Source: Demequina oxidasica (lineage in GTDB: Bacteria > Actinomycetota > Actinomycetes > Actinomycetales > Demequinaceae). From it: a stretch of 64,000 nt of DNA. The translations under genes were made by a program, and so were the position numbers. The DNA lies in contig NZ_BBRE01000001.1 in NCBI RefSeq assembly GCF_000975115.1, positions 1,382,288 to 1,446,287 on the forward strand. Direction: 5' to 3'. Below, piece by piece: positions 39,441 through 48,079 of the stretch. Position 1 is the first letter of the stretch. Every line of letters starts with the position of its first letter. The notes under the pieces are model-generated. The model worked only from the letters and a program-made list of their open reading frames with translations. It searched no databases and was not told the DNA's origin.

Positions 39441-40622
39441 ATGAAGGGTAAGAAGCTTATTGCTGTTGCAGCTGGAGCTGTCATGGCATTTACGCTCGCT
39501 GCATGCAGCGGAAGCGGCGCAGGTGACGACTCGTCAGCAGACGCGACGACTTCGGCAGCACCGGCAGAGTCCAACGGTGGCGACGCTGCCATGGAAAAGG
39601 GCACCATCGGTGTCGCAATGCCTACGCAGACGTCCGAGCGCTGGATCGCCGACGGCGATGCAGTGAAGAAGGGCCTCGAGGCCGAGGGTTACACCGTCGA
39701 CCTGCAGTTCGCTGGCGATGACATCCCCACCCAGTCGCAGCAGATCGACTCGATGATCACCAACGGCTCGCAGCTTCTGATCGTTGCAGCCATTGACGGA
39801 ACCGCACTGTCGGGTCAGCTTGAAGCTGCTGCAGCTGCGGGCATCCCGGTCATTGCCTACGACCGCCTGATCCGCGACACCCCGAACGTCGACTACTACG
39901 TGACGTTCGACAACTACAAGGTCGGCGTACAGCAGGCCACCTCGCTGCTCGTTGGCCTCGGCATCCTGAACGAAGACGGCTCCGAAGGCGACGCTGAGGG
40001 CCCGTTCAACATCGAGCTCTTCGCTGGTTCGCTGGACGACAACAACGCCTTCTTCTTCTTCAACGGCGCCATCGACACCCTGCAGCCGTACATCGACTCG
40101 GGCGTTCTCGTCGTTCCTTCGGGACAGACGGAAATCGAGCAGGTTGCTACGCTCCGCTGGGCACAGGAAACCGCTCAGAAGCGCATGGAGGACCTCCTCA
40201 CTGCAAACTACGCGAGTGAAACGCTGAACGGCGTTCTCTCGCCGTACGACGGCATCTCGCGCGGCATCCTGACGGCACTTTCCAACGCTGGCTACGGCCC
40301 GACCATCGCCGATGGCATGCCCGTCGTCACCGGTCAGGACGCTGAGATCGCATCGGTCAAGCTCATCAACGATGACGTTCAGTTCGCGACCATCTTCAAG
40401 GACACGCGCAAGCTCGCTGCTCAGGCAGTCGTGGGCGCGCTCTCGTTCCTTGATGGTGCCGAGCCTGAGGCCAATGACACCACGACGTACGACAACGGTG
40501 TGAAGGTTGTTCCTTCCTACCTGCTTGACTCGGACATCGTGTACAAGGACAACATCACGTCGCTGCTCGTTGACTCGGGCTACTGGACCGCTGATGAGGT
40601 TGCTTCCGGCGTAGCCGAGTAA
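39441..40622 (+). CDS. chvE: Sugar ABC transporter substrate-binding lipoprotein, ChvE type
   Basis: 393-aa periplasmic-binding-protein type I lipoprotein (lipobox LAAC, C22) with a Ser/Ala-rich linker. GTIGVAMPTQTSERWIADGDAVKKGLEAEGY, QIDSMITNGSQLLIVAAIDG, AAAAGIPVIAYDRLIRDTPNVDYYVTFDN and VTGQDAEIASVKLINDD are the ChvE/multiple-monosaccharide signatures, placing it with proteins that bind galactose, arabinose, xylose or glucose. GGAGGAG is just upstream. First gene of chvE-mmsA-mmsB. Confidence 0.93.
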   Translation: MKGKKLIAVAAGAVMAFTLAACSGSGAGDDSSADATTSAAPAESNGGDAAMEKGTIGVAMPTQTSERWIADGDAVKKGLEAEGYTVDLQFAGDDIPTQSQQIDSMITNGSQLLIVAAIDGTALSGQLEAAAAAGIPVIAYDRLIRDTPNVDYYVTFDNYKVGVQQATSLLVGLGILNEDGSEGDAEGPFNIELFAGSLDDNNAFFFFNGAIDTLQPYIDSGVLVVPSGQTEIEQVATLRWAQETAQKRMEDLLTANYASETLNGVLSPYDGISRGILTALSNAGYGPTIADGMPVVTGQDAEIASVKLINDDVQFATIFKDTRKLAAQAVVGALSFLDGAEPEANDTTTYDNGVKVVPSYLLDSDIVYKDNITSLLVDSGYWTADEVASGVAE

Positions 40623-40629
40623 CCCAGAC

Positions 40630-40667
40630 GGTGGTGCCGGCTCGCTCCCCCGCGGGCCGGCACCACC
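40630..40667 (+). terminator. Intercistronic hairpin after chvE
   Basis: Perfect 12-bp stem GGTGGTGCCGGC / GCCGGCACCACC, directly after the chvE stop, with no U tract. Such hairpins usually raise binding-protein levels over the downstream ATPase by limited termination or mRNA stabilisation. Confidence 0.8.
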
Positions 40668-40699
40668 TTCGTCCGACCTTTCACCAATGGAGGTGAGTC

Positions 40700-42268
40700 A
40701 TGTCCACAAACATTCTCGAGATGCGCAAGATCACCAAGACTTTCCCGGGCGTCAAGGCCCTGGAGGACGTAGAGCTCGACGTAATCGATGGCGAGATTCA
40801 CGCCATCTGCGGCGAGAACGGTGCCGGCAAGTCGACGCTTATGAAGGTGCTGTCTGGTGTGTACCCCCACGGCACGTACACGGGCGACATAGTTTTTAAA
40901 GGCGAGACCGTTGAGTTTCACAGCATTAATGAAAGTGAAGCCAAGGGCATCGTCATCATTCACCAGGAGCTCGCTCTGGTGCCCTACCTCTCCGTCGCGG
41001 AAAACATCTTCCTCGGCAACGAGCGGCGCGGAAGCAGCGGCCTGATCGACTGGAACCGCACTAACCACGAGGCGATGAGACTCATGGCTGAGGTGGGTCT
41101 CGACGAGAACCCGCTGACACCGGTGAGCCAGCTCGGCGTGGGTAAGCAGCAACTCATTGAGATTGCGAAAGCACTTTCTAAGGAAGTGCAGTTGCTCATC
41201 CTCGATGAGCCAACGTCCGCGCTTAACGATGACGACTCCGAACACTTGCTGGGACTGCTCCGCAAGTTGCAGGACCGTGGCATCGGCTCGATCATGATCT
41301 CCCACAAGCTCAACGAGATTGAAGAGATCGCGGACCGCACCACCATCCTGCGCGACGGTCACACCATCGAGACCTTTGACATGGCCTCGACCAAGGACCC
41401 GCAGGAACGCATCATTAAGGGCATGGTGGGCCGCGAACTCGAGAACCGTTACCCCAAGCGTGACCACAAAGTTGGCGAGGAAGTGCTGCGCGTCGAGAAC
41501 TGGACCGTGCATCACCCCACCCAGCCAGGCCGCATCGTGGTGGACCGCGCCTCCTTCAATGTGAAGTCGGGCGAAGTCGTCGGCATCGCTGGCGTGATGG
41601 GGGCCGGACGTACTGAGCTCGCCATGAGTGTGTTCGGTCGTAGCTACGGCCGGGATATCACTGGCGAGATCTACAAGCGCGGTGAACTCATCAAGGTGCG
41701 CGACGTGGCCGAGGCGATTAGCCACGGCCTCGCATATGCCACCGAGGACCGCAAGAAGTATGGCCTCAACTTGATTCAGGACATTCGCACCAACATCTCT
41801 GCGGCGGGTCTCGACAAGTTGTCCTCTAACGGCTGGATCAACGGCAACGAGGAGCTCAAGGTCGCGGAGGAATACCGCGAATCGATGAACATCAAGACGC
41901 CCTCGGTCATGCAGACCGTAGGCAACCTCTCTGGTGGAAACCAGCAGAAGGTGGTGCTCAGCAAGTGGATCTACTCCGATGCTGACGTGATGATCTTGGA
42001 CGAGCCCACTCGCGGAATTGACGTGGGTGCTAAGTACGAGATCTACACGATCATCAACCGACTCGTGGCCGCCGGCAAGGCCGTCGTCATCATCTCGTCC
42101 GAGCTGCCTGAGCTGCTCGGCACGTGTGACCGGATTTACACCCTCGCGTTCGGACGCATGACGGGTGAAATGCCCGTCGCCGACGCGACGCAGGAAGTAC
42201 TCATGGAACTTATGACGCAGGAAAGGGAGCAAGAAAAGATGACTGAGGACAAGGAGGTCCTGTCATGA
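40700..42268 (+). CDS. mmsA: Sugar ABC transporter ATPase, tandem domain, MmsA/GguA type
   Basis: 522-aa ATPase with two nucleotide-binding domains, as in RbsA/XylG/MglA. First domain: [14 protein letters not shown] near residue 37, [16 protein letters not shown], and [15 protein letters not shown]. Second domain: [16 protein letters not shown] replaces the standard Walker A, then [14 protein letters not shown] and [14 protein letters not shown]. The [18 protein letters not shown] stretch marks the multiple-monosaccharide branch. GGAGGTGA lies before the ATG. Confidence 0.94.
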   Translation: MSTNILEMRKITKTFPGVKALEDVELDVIDGEIHAICGENGAGKSTLMKVLSGVYPHGTYTGDIVFKGETVEFHSINESEAKGIVIIHQELALVPYLSVAENIFLGNERRGSSGLIDWNRTNHEAMRLMAEVGLDENPLTPVSQLGVGKQQLIEIAKALSKEVQLLILDEPTSALNDDDSEHLLGLLRKLQDRGIGSIMISHKLNEIEEIADRTTILRDGHTIETFDMASTKDPQERIIKGMVGRELENRYPKRDHKVGEEVLRVENWTVHHPTQPGRIVVDRASFNVKSGEVVGIAGVMGAGRTELAMSVFGRSYGRDITGEIYKRGELIKVRDVAEAISHGLAYATEDRKKYGLNLIQDIRTNISAAGLDKLSSNGWINGNEELKVAEEYRESMNIKTPSVMQTVGNLSGGNQQKVVLSKWIYSDADVMILDEPTRGIDVGAKYEIYTIINRLVAAGKAVVIISSELPELLGTCDRIYTLAFGRMTGEMPVADATQEVLMELMTQEREQEKMTEDKEVLS

Positions 42269-43446
42269 TGACCGGCACCGCGAACATTCGCGAACTCGTG
42301 ACTCGTAACATCCGGACCAGCGGAATCTACATCGCGTTCGTCCTTATCGTCGCGTTCTTCGCGATCCTGACGGACGGCACGCTACTCAGCTCGACCAACG
42401 TCACTAACCTGATCCTGCAGTACTCCTACATCCTGATCCTCGCGATCGGTATGGTGATCGTGATTATCGCGGGGCATATCGACCTTTCGGTCGGTTCCGT
42501 GGTGGCGCTGACAGGTGCCGTATCTGCTGTGCTCGTTATCAAGCACGACGTCCCATGGTGGGGTGGTGTGATCGCCGCACTGATCGTCGGTTGTTTGGTG
42601 GGAGCGTGGCAGGGCTTCTGGGTGGCCTTCGTGGGTATTCCCGCGTTCATTACCACCCTGGCCGGCATGTTGCTCTTCCGCGGTCTGACACTGCTGGTGC
42701 TGGGCAACATCTCCCTGTCACCGTTCCCCCCGGTCTACACCAAGATTGCCCAGGGCTTTCAGAACGGGCTGCTGGGTGGACAGGGCTTCGACGTCTTCAC
42801 GCTGGTGATCTTCGCGATCGCTGTCGCTGGTTATGCGTTCTCTGCCATCCGTGGCCGTCGCAACCGCATTTCCTACAACCAGACCGTTGAGGCTGCACCG
42901 CTGTTCGTCCTGCGCTTGGTCGCTGTTGCCGTAGTAGTGATGTGGCTCGGATGGCAGCTGTCGAACGCTCGTGGTTTGCCTAACGTGTTGATCCTGTTGG
43001 CCTTCCTGGTGATCGCCTACACGCTCGTGACGACGCGTTCAGTCTTTGGCCGCCACGTCTACGCGATCGGTGGCAACCTGTCCGCCGCCATGCTGTCCGG
43101 TGTCAAGGTGCGCTGGGTTAACTTCGGCATCATGCTTAACATGGGCTTCCTCGCCGGTATTGCTGGCGTGGTGTTCTCATCACGCTCTAACACCGCGCAG
43201 CCCGCAGCCGGAAATATGTTCGAGCTCGACGCCATCGCCGCCTGTTTCATCGGTGGTGCCGCGGTGACTGGTGGTGTGGGTCGAGTGACCGGCGCCATCG
43301 TCGGTGGTCTGATCATGGCCGTGATGTCCAACGGTATGCAGCTCATGGGTATTGACCAGTCCATCCAATCCGTCGTCAAGGGCCTCGTGCTGCTGCTCGC
43401 AGTGGCCTTCGATGTCTACAACAAGCGGCGCGCAGGCGCTCGCTAA
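42265..43446 (+). CDS. mmsB: Sugar ABC transporter permease, MmsB/GguB type
   Basis: 393-aa permease with about ten helices. [20 protein letters not shown] is the RbsC-family signature; [36 protein letters not shown] is typical of the MmsB/XylH branch. The charged loop at about 195-215 ([17 protein letters not shown]) is characteristic of this subtype. The ATG overlaps the mmsA stop (ATGA) and AAGGAGG is 7 nt upstream. Ends the operon before a strong terminator. Confidence 0.94.
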   Translation: MMTGTANIRELVTRNIRTSGIYIAFVLIVAFFAILTDGTLLSSTNVTNLILQYSYILILAIGMVIVIIAGHIDLSVGSVVALTGAVSAVLVIKHDVPWWGGVIAALIVGCLVGAWQGFWVAFVGIPAFITTLAGMLLFRGLTLLVLGNISLSPFPPVYTKIAQGFQNGLLGGQGFDVFTLVIFAIAVAGYAFSAIRGRRNRISYNQTVEAAPLFVLRLVAVAVVVMWLGWQLSNARGLPNVLILLAFLVIAYTLVTTRSVFGRHVYAIGGNLSAAMLSGVKVRWVNFGIMLNMGFLAGIAGVVFSSRSNTAQPAAGNMFELDAIAACFIGGAAVTGGVGRVTGAIVGGLIMAVMSNGMQLMGIDQSIQSVVKGLVLLLAVAFDVYNKRRAGAR

Positions 43447-43469
43447 CCCAAGTACCTCTCAGTACTGAA

Positions 43470-43511
43470 CTGATGGCCCGTTCCTGCAAGGGAGCGGGCC
43501 ATCAGCTTTTT
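43470..43511 (+). terminator. Terminator of the chvE operon
   Basis: 11-bp stem CTGATGGCCCG / CGGGCCATCAG (43470-43480 and 43495-43505) with further pairing in the loop, followed by CTTTTTG. Strong Rho-independent terminator 23 nt after mmsB. Confidence 0.93.
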
Positions 43512-43650
43512 GTCTGCTGTGACAGAGAAGGATTGAGAGACCGACGGGCGGATCACGAGAGGGTGCCGTATTACTAGGGCAGATATGATTGGCGGTAATC
43601 GCGAACTTCGTGAGATGTGAACTGTAACTCTAGATTCCGGGGGCGCATTG

Positions 43651-44679
43651 ATGAGCGGGCCAAAGCGGTCACGATCTGCGACGATCTACGACGTAGCCAC
43701 TCGCGCTGGAGTTTCTCACCAGACCGTCTCGCGGTACCTCAAGGGGTTCGAAGGTATTCGCCCTGCGACTCGGGCTCGCGTCGAACAGGCCCTTGAGGAA
43801 CTCAAATACCGGCCCAACGTGGTCGCACGTTCCCTAGCCACACAGACTTCTCATCGCATCGCGGTGGTGACTTCGGACTTTCTCTCGGAAGGCCCAAGTC
43901 GAACTGTAGGTGGGCTCATCGCGGGAGCTCAGGAGCGGGGATACTCCGTTGAGATCGCCGTCGTCGATCCCGCCGTATCAACAACTATTGACTCTGCGAT
44001 GGAGTTAGGGCGGCGTCAAGATGTGGCCGCCATGGTAGTACTCGCGGTATCCGATGGTGTCGCCGAAGCATTGAGTGCGCTGACACAAGTGAACCCGGTG
44101 GTGATGGAGAGTGGCCCTGCGGACCACATAGCGGAGGGCGGCGCCTCGTTTAATGCTCAGGGCATCACCTTGTGTCTTGAACACTTGTGGAGCCTTGGCC
44201 ACCGTGACTTCATGCACTTGGCCGGTCCCCAGGACTGGATCGCCGCGAAGAACCGTTCGCAGGCATTTCATGACTTCATCGCAGCGAAGGGCCTTCACTC
44301 TCGTCCGTCCCTCGTCGGTGACTGGACGGCTGCATCGGGATATGCGGCGCTGTCTGGCAGCCCGATCCCCTCGGGGGTGACGGCTCTGGTGTGCGGCAAC
44401 GACCAAATGGCGCTGGGGGCGATGGCATCGCTGCGAGCGGCTGGGGTCGGAGTCCCGTCGGATATCAGCGTGACTGGCTTCGACGATGTCGAGGAATCGC
44501 CGTACTACTCGCCGGCACTCACGACCGCCAGGATCGACTTTGATCAGCAGGGACGGTATCTATTCATGCGCACGCTCGCGCAGATCGAAGGTGGCGAGCA
44601 CCCAGACGAGAGCGTCTTCCTCTCGCCCCGACTGGTAGTTCGAGGGTCCACTGGCCGCGTTCCGAGTTCATTCGCCTAA
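43651..44679 (+). CDS. LacI family transcriptional regulator of the beta-galactoside locus
   Basis: 342-aa LacI/GalR repressor. The HTH (ATIYDVATRAGVSHQTVSR, residues about 10-28) and hinge YRPNVVARSLATQ are followed by a sugar-binding core with HRIAVVTSDF, GLIAGAQERGY, LCLEHLWSLGHRDFMHLAGP, LVCGNDQMALGAMASL and DISVTGFDDVEES. The ATG at 43651 is preceded in frame by TTG at 43648. It sits directly upstream of the importer and GH42 genes, with two LacI-type operators in between, so its ligand is probably a galactoside or galactose. Confidence 0.93.
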   Translation: MSGPKRSRSATIYDVATRAGVSHQTVSRYLKGFEGIRPATRARVEQALEELKYRPNVVARSLATQTSHRIAVVTSDFLSEGPSRTVGGLIAGAQERGYSVEIAVVDPAVSTTIDSAMELGRRQDVAAMVVLAVSDGVAEALSALTQVNPVVMESGPADHIAEGGASFNAQGITLCLEHLWSLGHRDFMHLAGPQDWIAAKNRSQAFHDFIAAKGLHSRPSLVGDWTAASGYAALSGSPIPSGVTALVCGNDQMALGAMASLRAAGVGVPSDISVTGFDDVEESPYYSPALTTARIDFDQQGRYLFMRTLAQIEGGEHPDESVFLSPRLVVRGSTGRVPSSFA

Positions 44680-44683
44680 GCAC

Positions 44684-44732
44684 TTGACATTTCACCATGT
44701 TACCGGCAACATAGTGGATGTTGCCGGTAACA
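44684..44732 (+). promoter_or_regulatory. Promoter with two LacI-type operators
   Basis: -35 TTGACA (44684-44689) with a weak -10 (CAACAT, 44707-44712) and two sites that are reverse complements: TGTTACCGGCAACA (44698-44711) and TGTTGCCGGTAACA (44719-44732), centres 21 bp apart (two helical turns). The first covers the promoter. Same operator type as at 138-153. Confidence 0.8.
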
Positions 44733-44811
44733 TTATCTGCACCAGGCGCGAATCGTGCTTGCTCCTCAGTCGGCCCAGTGCCGTGTTCGACCAAGGAATG
44801 GAATCCTCACA

Positions 44812-46188
44812 ATGTCCACTCGTACCAATAAGCCAATCAGAGCAATCGCAGCATTGACCGCCGTCGGGGCTCTGACACTCGCGGCTTGCAGCTCAGATCC
44901 CGACACGGAGAATTCCTCGCCGGAACCCGTCACTTCTCCCGCAGTTGATGACGCAGCCATTGCTGAGGCGATGTCCACTCCAACGACCATTGACTTTTGG
45001 ACCTGGGTTCCAGACATTCAAAATGAGGTTGACCTCTTCGAAGCCGAGTATCCAGACATCACTGTCAACGTTCAGAACGTTGGACAGGGCGGCGAGCACT
45101 ACACGAAGGTGCGCACGGCTCTCGAAGCTGGTGACGGTGGACCCGACGTGATGCAGATGGAGTACCAGTATGTGTCGTCCTTCGTCCTCACCAACAGCCT
45201 GCTAAACCTGAAGGAATACGGCGCCGACGGCGTTCAGGACCAGTTCGTACCCTGGGTCTGGAGCCAGGTGAGTGATGATGCGCACGTCTGGGCGATTCCG
45301 CAGGACAGCGGACCAGTGGGGACGCTCTATCGTGAGGACATCTTCGCCGAGGCGGGGCTGGACGGGTCGCCAGAAACTTGGGCGGAATTCGCGTCCGCCG
45401 CGCAGCAGGTCAAGGAGGAGACGGGAAGTTACATTACTAACTTTGCCTCAAACGAGCCGGGGGCTTTCTTGAGCCTGTTGTGGCAGGCGGGTGCCTCGCC
45501 CTTCAGCTTCGATGGTTCGGAGACGCTGGGAATCTCCCTCAATAACGACCGTTCCAAAGAGGTTGTCGCGTACTGGCAAGATCTGGTGCAGAACGACCTC
45601 GTAGGAGTCGACCCCGACTTCACCGACACCTGGTACCAGGGCCTTGCTAACGGTACCTATGCAAGCTGGCAGACGGCAGCCTGGGGTCCGCTGTTCCTTC
45701 AGGGCACGGCAGCAGACACGAGTGGACTATGGCGCGCCGCGCCCTTGCCGCAGTGGGATGCCAGTGCTCCAAGCGCAGGCAACTGGGGTGGATCGTCCAC
45801 CGCGGTTCTGGCAAACACTGACGCGCCTATTGCTGCATCTGAGTTCGCTAAATGGCTCAACACCAACGCGGAGTCCACCGAGATGTTCGCCAACGAGCAA
45901 TTCTTGTTCCCGACTCGCACAGAGATTCTTGAGTCGCCGGAGTTCACCTCCGATGAACTGGAGTTCTATGGCGGCCAGCGAGTCAACGAAGTGTTTGCCG
46001 AGATCTCGGCGACCGTGGACAGCGACTTTCAGTGGCTGCCCATCGCGGACTATGTCTTCGGATCCTTCAATGAGACCATCGGCGCTGCAATTGCGGAGCG
46101 CGGTGACCTCCTTGCGGGCCTTGACGAGTGGCAAGCAGATGTCGTGGAGTACGCGACGGCACAGGGCTTCACCGTAGTCGAGTCGTAA
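44812..46188 (+). CDS. Sugar ABC transporter substrate-binding lipoprotein (CUT1 type)
   Basis: 458-aa solute-binding protein of the MalE-like family 1, with lipobox LAAC (C26). The mature part has TTIDFWTWVPDIQNEVDLFEAEYPDI, GGPDVMQMEYQYVSSF, WAIPQDSGPVGTLYREDIFAEAGLDG and WAEFASAAQQVKEETG, the usual extracellular sugar-binding pattern. The neighbourhood (LacI, two permeases, GH42) points to a beta-galactoside oligosaccharide ligand. No ATPase gene is in the operon; as is common, a shared MsiK-type ATPase elsewhere is expected. Confidence 0.92.
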   Translation: MSTRTNKPIRAIAALTAVGALTLAACSSDPDTENSSPEPVTSPAVDDAAIAEAMSTPTTIDFWTWVPDIQNEVDLFEAEYPDITVNVQNVGQGGEHYTKVRTALEAGDGGPDVMQMEYQYVSSFVLTNSLLNLKEYGADGVQDQFVPWVWSQVSDDAHVWAIPQDSGPVGTLYREDIFAEAGLDGSPETWAEFASAAQQVKEETGSYITNFASNEPGAFLSLLWQAGASPFSFDGSETLGISLNNDRSKEVVAYWQDLVQNDLVGVDPDFTDTWYQGLANGTYASWQTAAWGPLFLQGTAADTSGLWRAAPLPQWDASAPSAGNWGGSSTAVLANTDAPIAASEFAKWLNTNAESTEMFANEQFLFPTRTEILESPEFTSDELEFYGGQRVNEVFAEISATVDSDFQWLPIADYVFGSFNETIGAAIAERGDLLAGLDEWQADVVEYATAQGFTVVES

Positions 46189-46197
46189 CTCCAACCC

Positions 46198-46229
46198 AGG
46201 GGCGGCTACCTGTACCGGTGGCCGCCCCT
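46198..46229 (+). terminator. Intercistronic hairpin after the binding protein
   Basis: 9-bp stem AGGGGCGGC / GCCGCCCCT with a 14-nt loop, 9 nt after the binding-protein stop and just before the first permease. Same placement as the hairpin after chvE; likely a partial terminator or stabiliser. Confidence 0.75.
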
Positions 46230-46250
46230 CTCAACTCGATTGGAGTTACT

Positions 46251-47171
46251 GTGACCATCAGTGCCCAAAAGGCGGCTCAACAAGGCCGGCGGACATCGCT
46301 CGCGCGGGGCCGCTCACGCACCGCCTACTTACTCCTCACCCCATTCATCCTTGTTTTTCTTGCGATGCTCGTGGTGCCGCTGGTTTACTCCGGGTACTTG
46401 AGCATGTTCAAGAGAACCTTGGTGGGCGGCGAGACCTTTGTAGGGCTGCAGAACATTATCAGCGTATTCACAGACCAACGCTTCCTCGAGGGTGTGGGTC
46501 GGATGACAGTGTTCTTTGTCGTCCAGGTACCGATCATGCTGGGACTCGCCTTGTTCATCGCCCTGGCGCTCGACAGCGGTCGGGTGCGAGCCGCGAGGGC
46601 ATCCCGCCTGGCCGTCTTTATTCCCTACGCCGTACCCGGAGTGGTCGCGACGCTCATGTGGGGATACCTCTACGGTCCGGACTTTAGCCCCATCGCGCAG
46701 GCGTTCAAAGCAGTGGGACTGACGCCGCCGGACCTGCTGTCGAGCAATCTCATCCTCGCCTCGATGATGAACATCGTGACGTGGGAGTTCGTGGGCTACA
46801 ACATGATCATCATGTTCGCTGCCCTGCGAACGATTCCGCTGGAATCACTTGAAGCAGCTCAGATCGATGGAGCGGGACAGATCCGAACCGCACTAAGTAT
46901 CAAAATTCCAGCGATCCGCCAGGCCATCATGTTGACCCTCATTTTCTCGGTCATCGGCACCTTCCAGCTCTTCAACGAGCCGAGCCTTCTTTCCAAGATC
47001 GCGCCCAATGTCATCGGGACGTCGTACACGCCAAATCTCTACGCCTACAGCCTGGCGTTCGTGAACCAAGATCCCAACTACGCCGCTGCTGTCGCTTTCG
47101 TTCTCGGCGCGCTCATCATGACCGTTTCCTACGTGGTGCAACTGCGCGGTCGCAGAAAGGTGTCGGCATGA
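46251..47171 (+). CDS. Sugar ABC transporter permease (MalF-like)
   Basis: 306-aa permease with six helices. YLLLTPFILVFLAMLVVPLVYSGYLS starts the first helix; the cytoplasmic EAA loop reads SLEAAQIDGAGQIRTALSIKIPAIRQAI. The GTG at 46251 has GGAG 5 nt upstream; the open frame to 46128 overlaps the binding-protein gene and is not used. Pairs with the next permease, its stop overlapping that start (ATGA). Confidence 0.93.
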   Translation: MTISAQKAAQQGRRTSLARGRSRTAYLLLTPFILVFLAMLVVPLVYSGYLSMFKRTLVGGETFVGLQNIISVFTDQRFLEGVGRMTVFFVVQVPIMLGLALFIALALDSGRVRAARASRLAVFIPYAVPGVVATLMWGYLYGPDFSPIAQAFKAVGLTPPDLLSSNLILASMMNIVTWEFVGYNMIIMFAALRTIPLESLEAAQIDGAGQIRTALSIKIPAIRQAIMLTLIFSVIGTFQLFNEPSLLSKIAPNVIGTSYTPNLYAYSLAFVNQDPNYAAAVAFVLGALIMTVSYVVQLRGRRKVSA

Positions 47172-48073
47172 GCTTCTTCAGCACAGAAACCGCGAGAAAA
47201 TCCAAGTCGCTTTCTGACGTGAGGCGACGCAAGCGAACCTCAAAGCTGACTACCGTGCTCGTCTGGGCTTGCGCAGCCTATTTCCTGCTGCCGCTCCTGT
47301 GGCTGGCCATCTCGTCCACCAAGTCCAATAGCGACCTCTTCTCAACTTTCGGGTTCGCATTTGGCAATGAGTTCGCGCTCTTCGACAATATTGCGTCGGT
47401 ATTCACGTTTCAGGACGGGGTGTTCCTGCGCTGGGTAGGCAACACTGTTCTCTACGCGGGCACAAGCGCATTAATTGCGACAGCGCTTGCCACGGCGGCA
47501 GGCTACGCGTTTGCCAAGTATGACTTTGGCGGCAAGGCTGCCATCTTTGCCGTTGTCCTTGGCTCGATCATGATTCCACTGACTGCGCTCGCACTCCCGA
47601 CGTACCTGATGTTTTCTGGCATGGGACTGACGAACACCCCGTGGGCAGTGATCCTGCCCTCCGTCGTGAGCCCCTTCGGTGTCTTCCTGATGCGGGTCTA
47701 TGCGACCGATTCAGTCCCGGATCAAGTCATTGAGGCGGCCCGAATCGATGGATCGAGTGAGTTGAGCATCTTTTTCAGGTTTGGCGTCCCGCTCATGGCA
47801 CCCGGGATGGTGACGGTCTTTCTTTTCGCGCTCGTCGCAACCTGGAACAACTACTTCCTGCCGCTGATCATGTTGTCCGACTCGGCGCTCTATCCGCTCA
47901 CGGTAGGGCTCGCTCAGTGGCAATCGATGAGCGCGGCTGGCGGCGGCTCGCAAGCGCTGTTTTCCACCGTGATCACCGGTTCCTTCATCTCAATCGTTCC
48001 CCTTATCGTCGTCTTCCTCTATCTGCAGAAGTTCTGGCAGAGCGGGTTAGCCGCTGGGTCAGTCAAGGAGTAA
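47168..48073 (+). CDS. Sugar ABC transporter permease (MalG-like)
   Basis: 301-aa permease with six helices and the EAA loop VIEAARIDGSSELSIFFRFGVPLMAP. The N-terminal 30 residues are basic and cytoplasmic. Forms the heteromeric channel with the preceding permease. Six nt before the GH42 gene, so import and hydrolysis are in one operon. Confidence 0.93.
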   Translation: MSFFSTETARKSKSLSDVRRRKRTSKLTTVLVWACAAYFLLPLLWLAISSTKSNSDLFSTFGFAFGNEFALFDNIASVFTFQDGVFLRWVGNTVLYAGTSALIATALATAAGYAFAKYDFGGKAAIFAVVLGSIMIPLTALALPTYLMFSGMGLTNTPWAVILPSVVSPFGVFLMRVYATDSVPDQVIEAARIDGSSELSIFFRFGVPLMAPGMVTVFLFALVATWNNYFLPLIMLSDSALYPLTVGLAQWQSMSAAGGGSQALFSTVITGSFISIVPLIVVFLYLQKFWQSGLAAGSVKE

Positions 48074-48079
48074 TCACAC

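Noticed and set aside
40630..40667. Full transcription terminator separating chvE from mmsAB
   Set aside because: No U tract, and the next gene has no own promoter; more likely a partial terminator or mRNA stabiliser.
40580..42232. 550-codon open frame on the minus strand
   Set aside because: It is fully antisense to mmsA, whose ATPase motifs are intact; the minus frame has no domain and arises from GC-rich codon bias.
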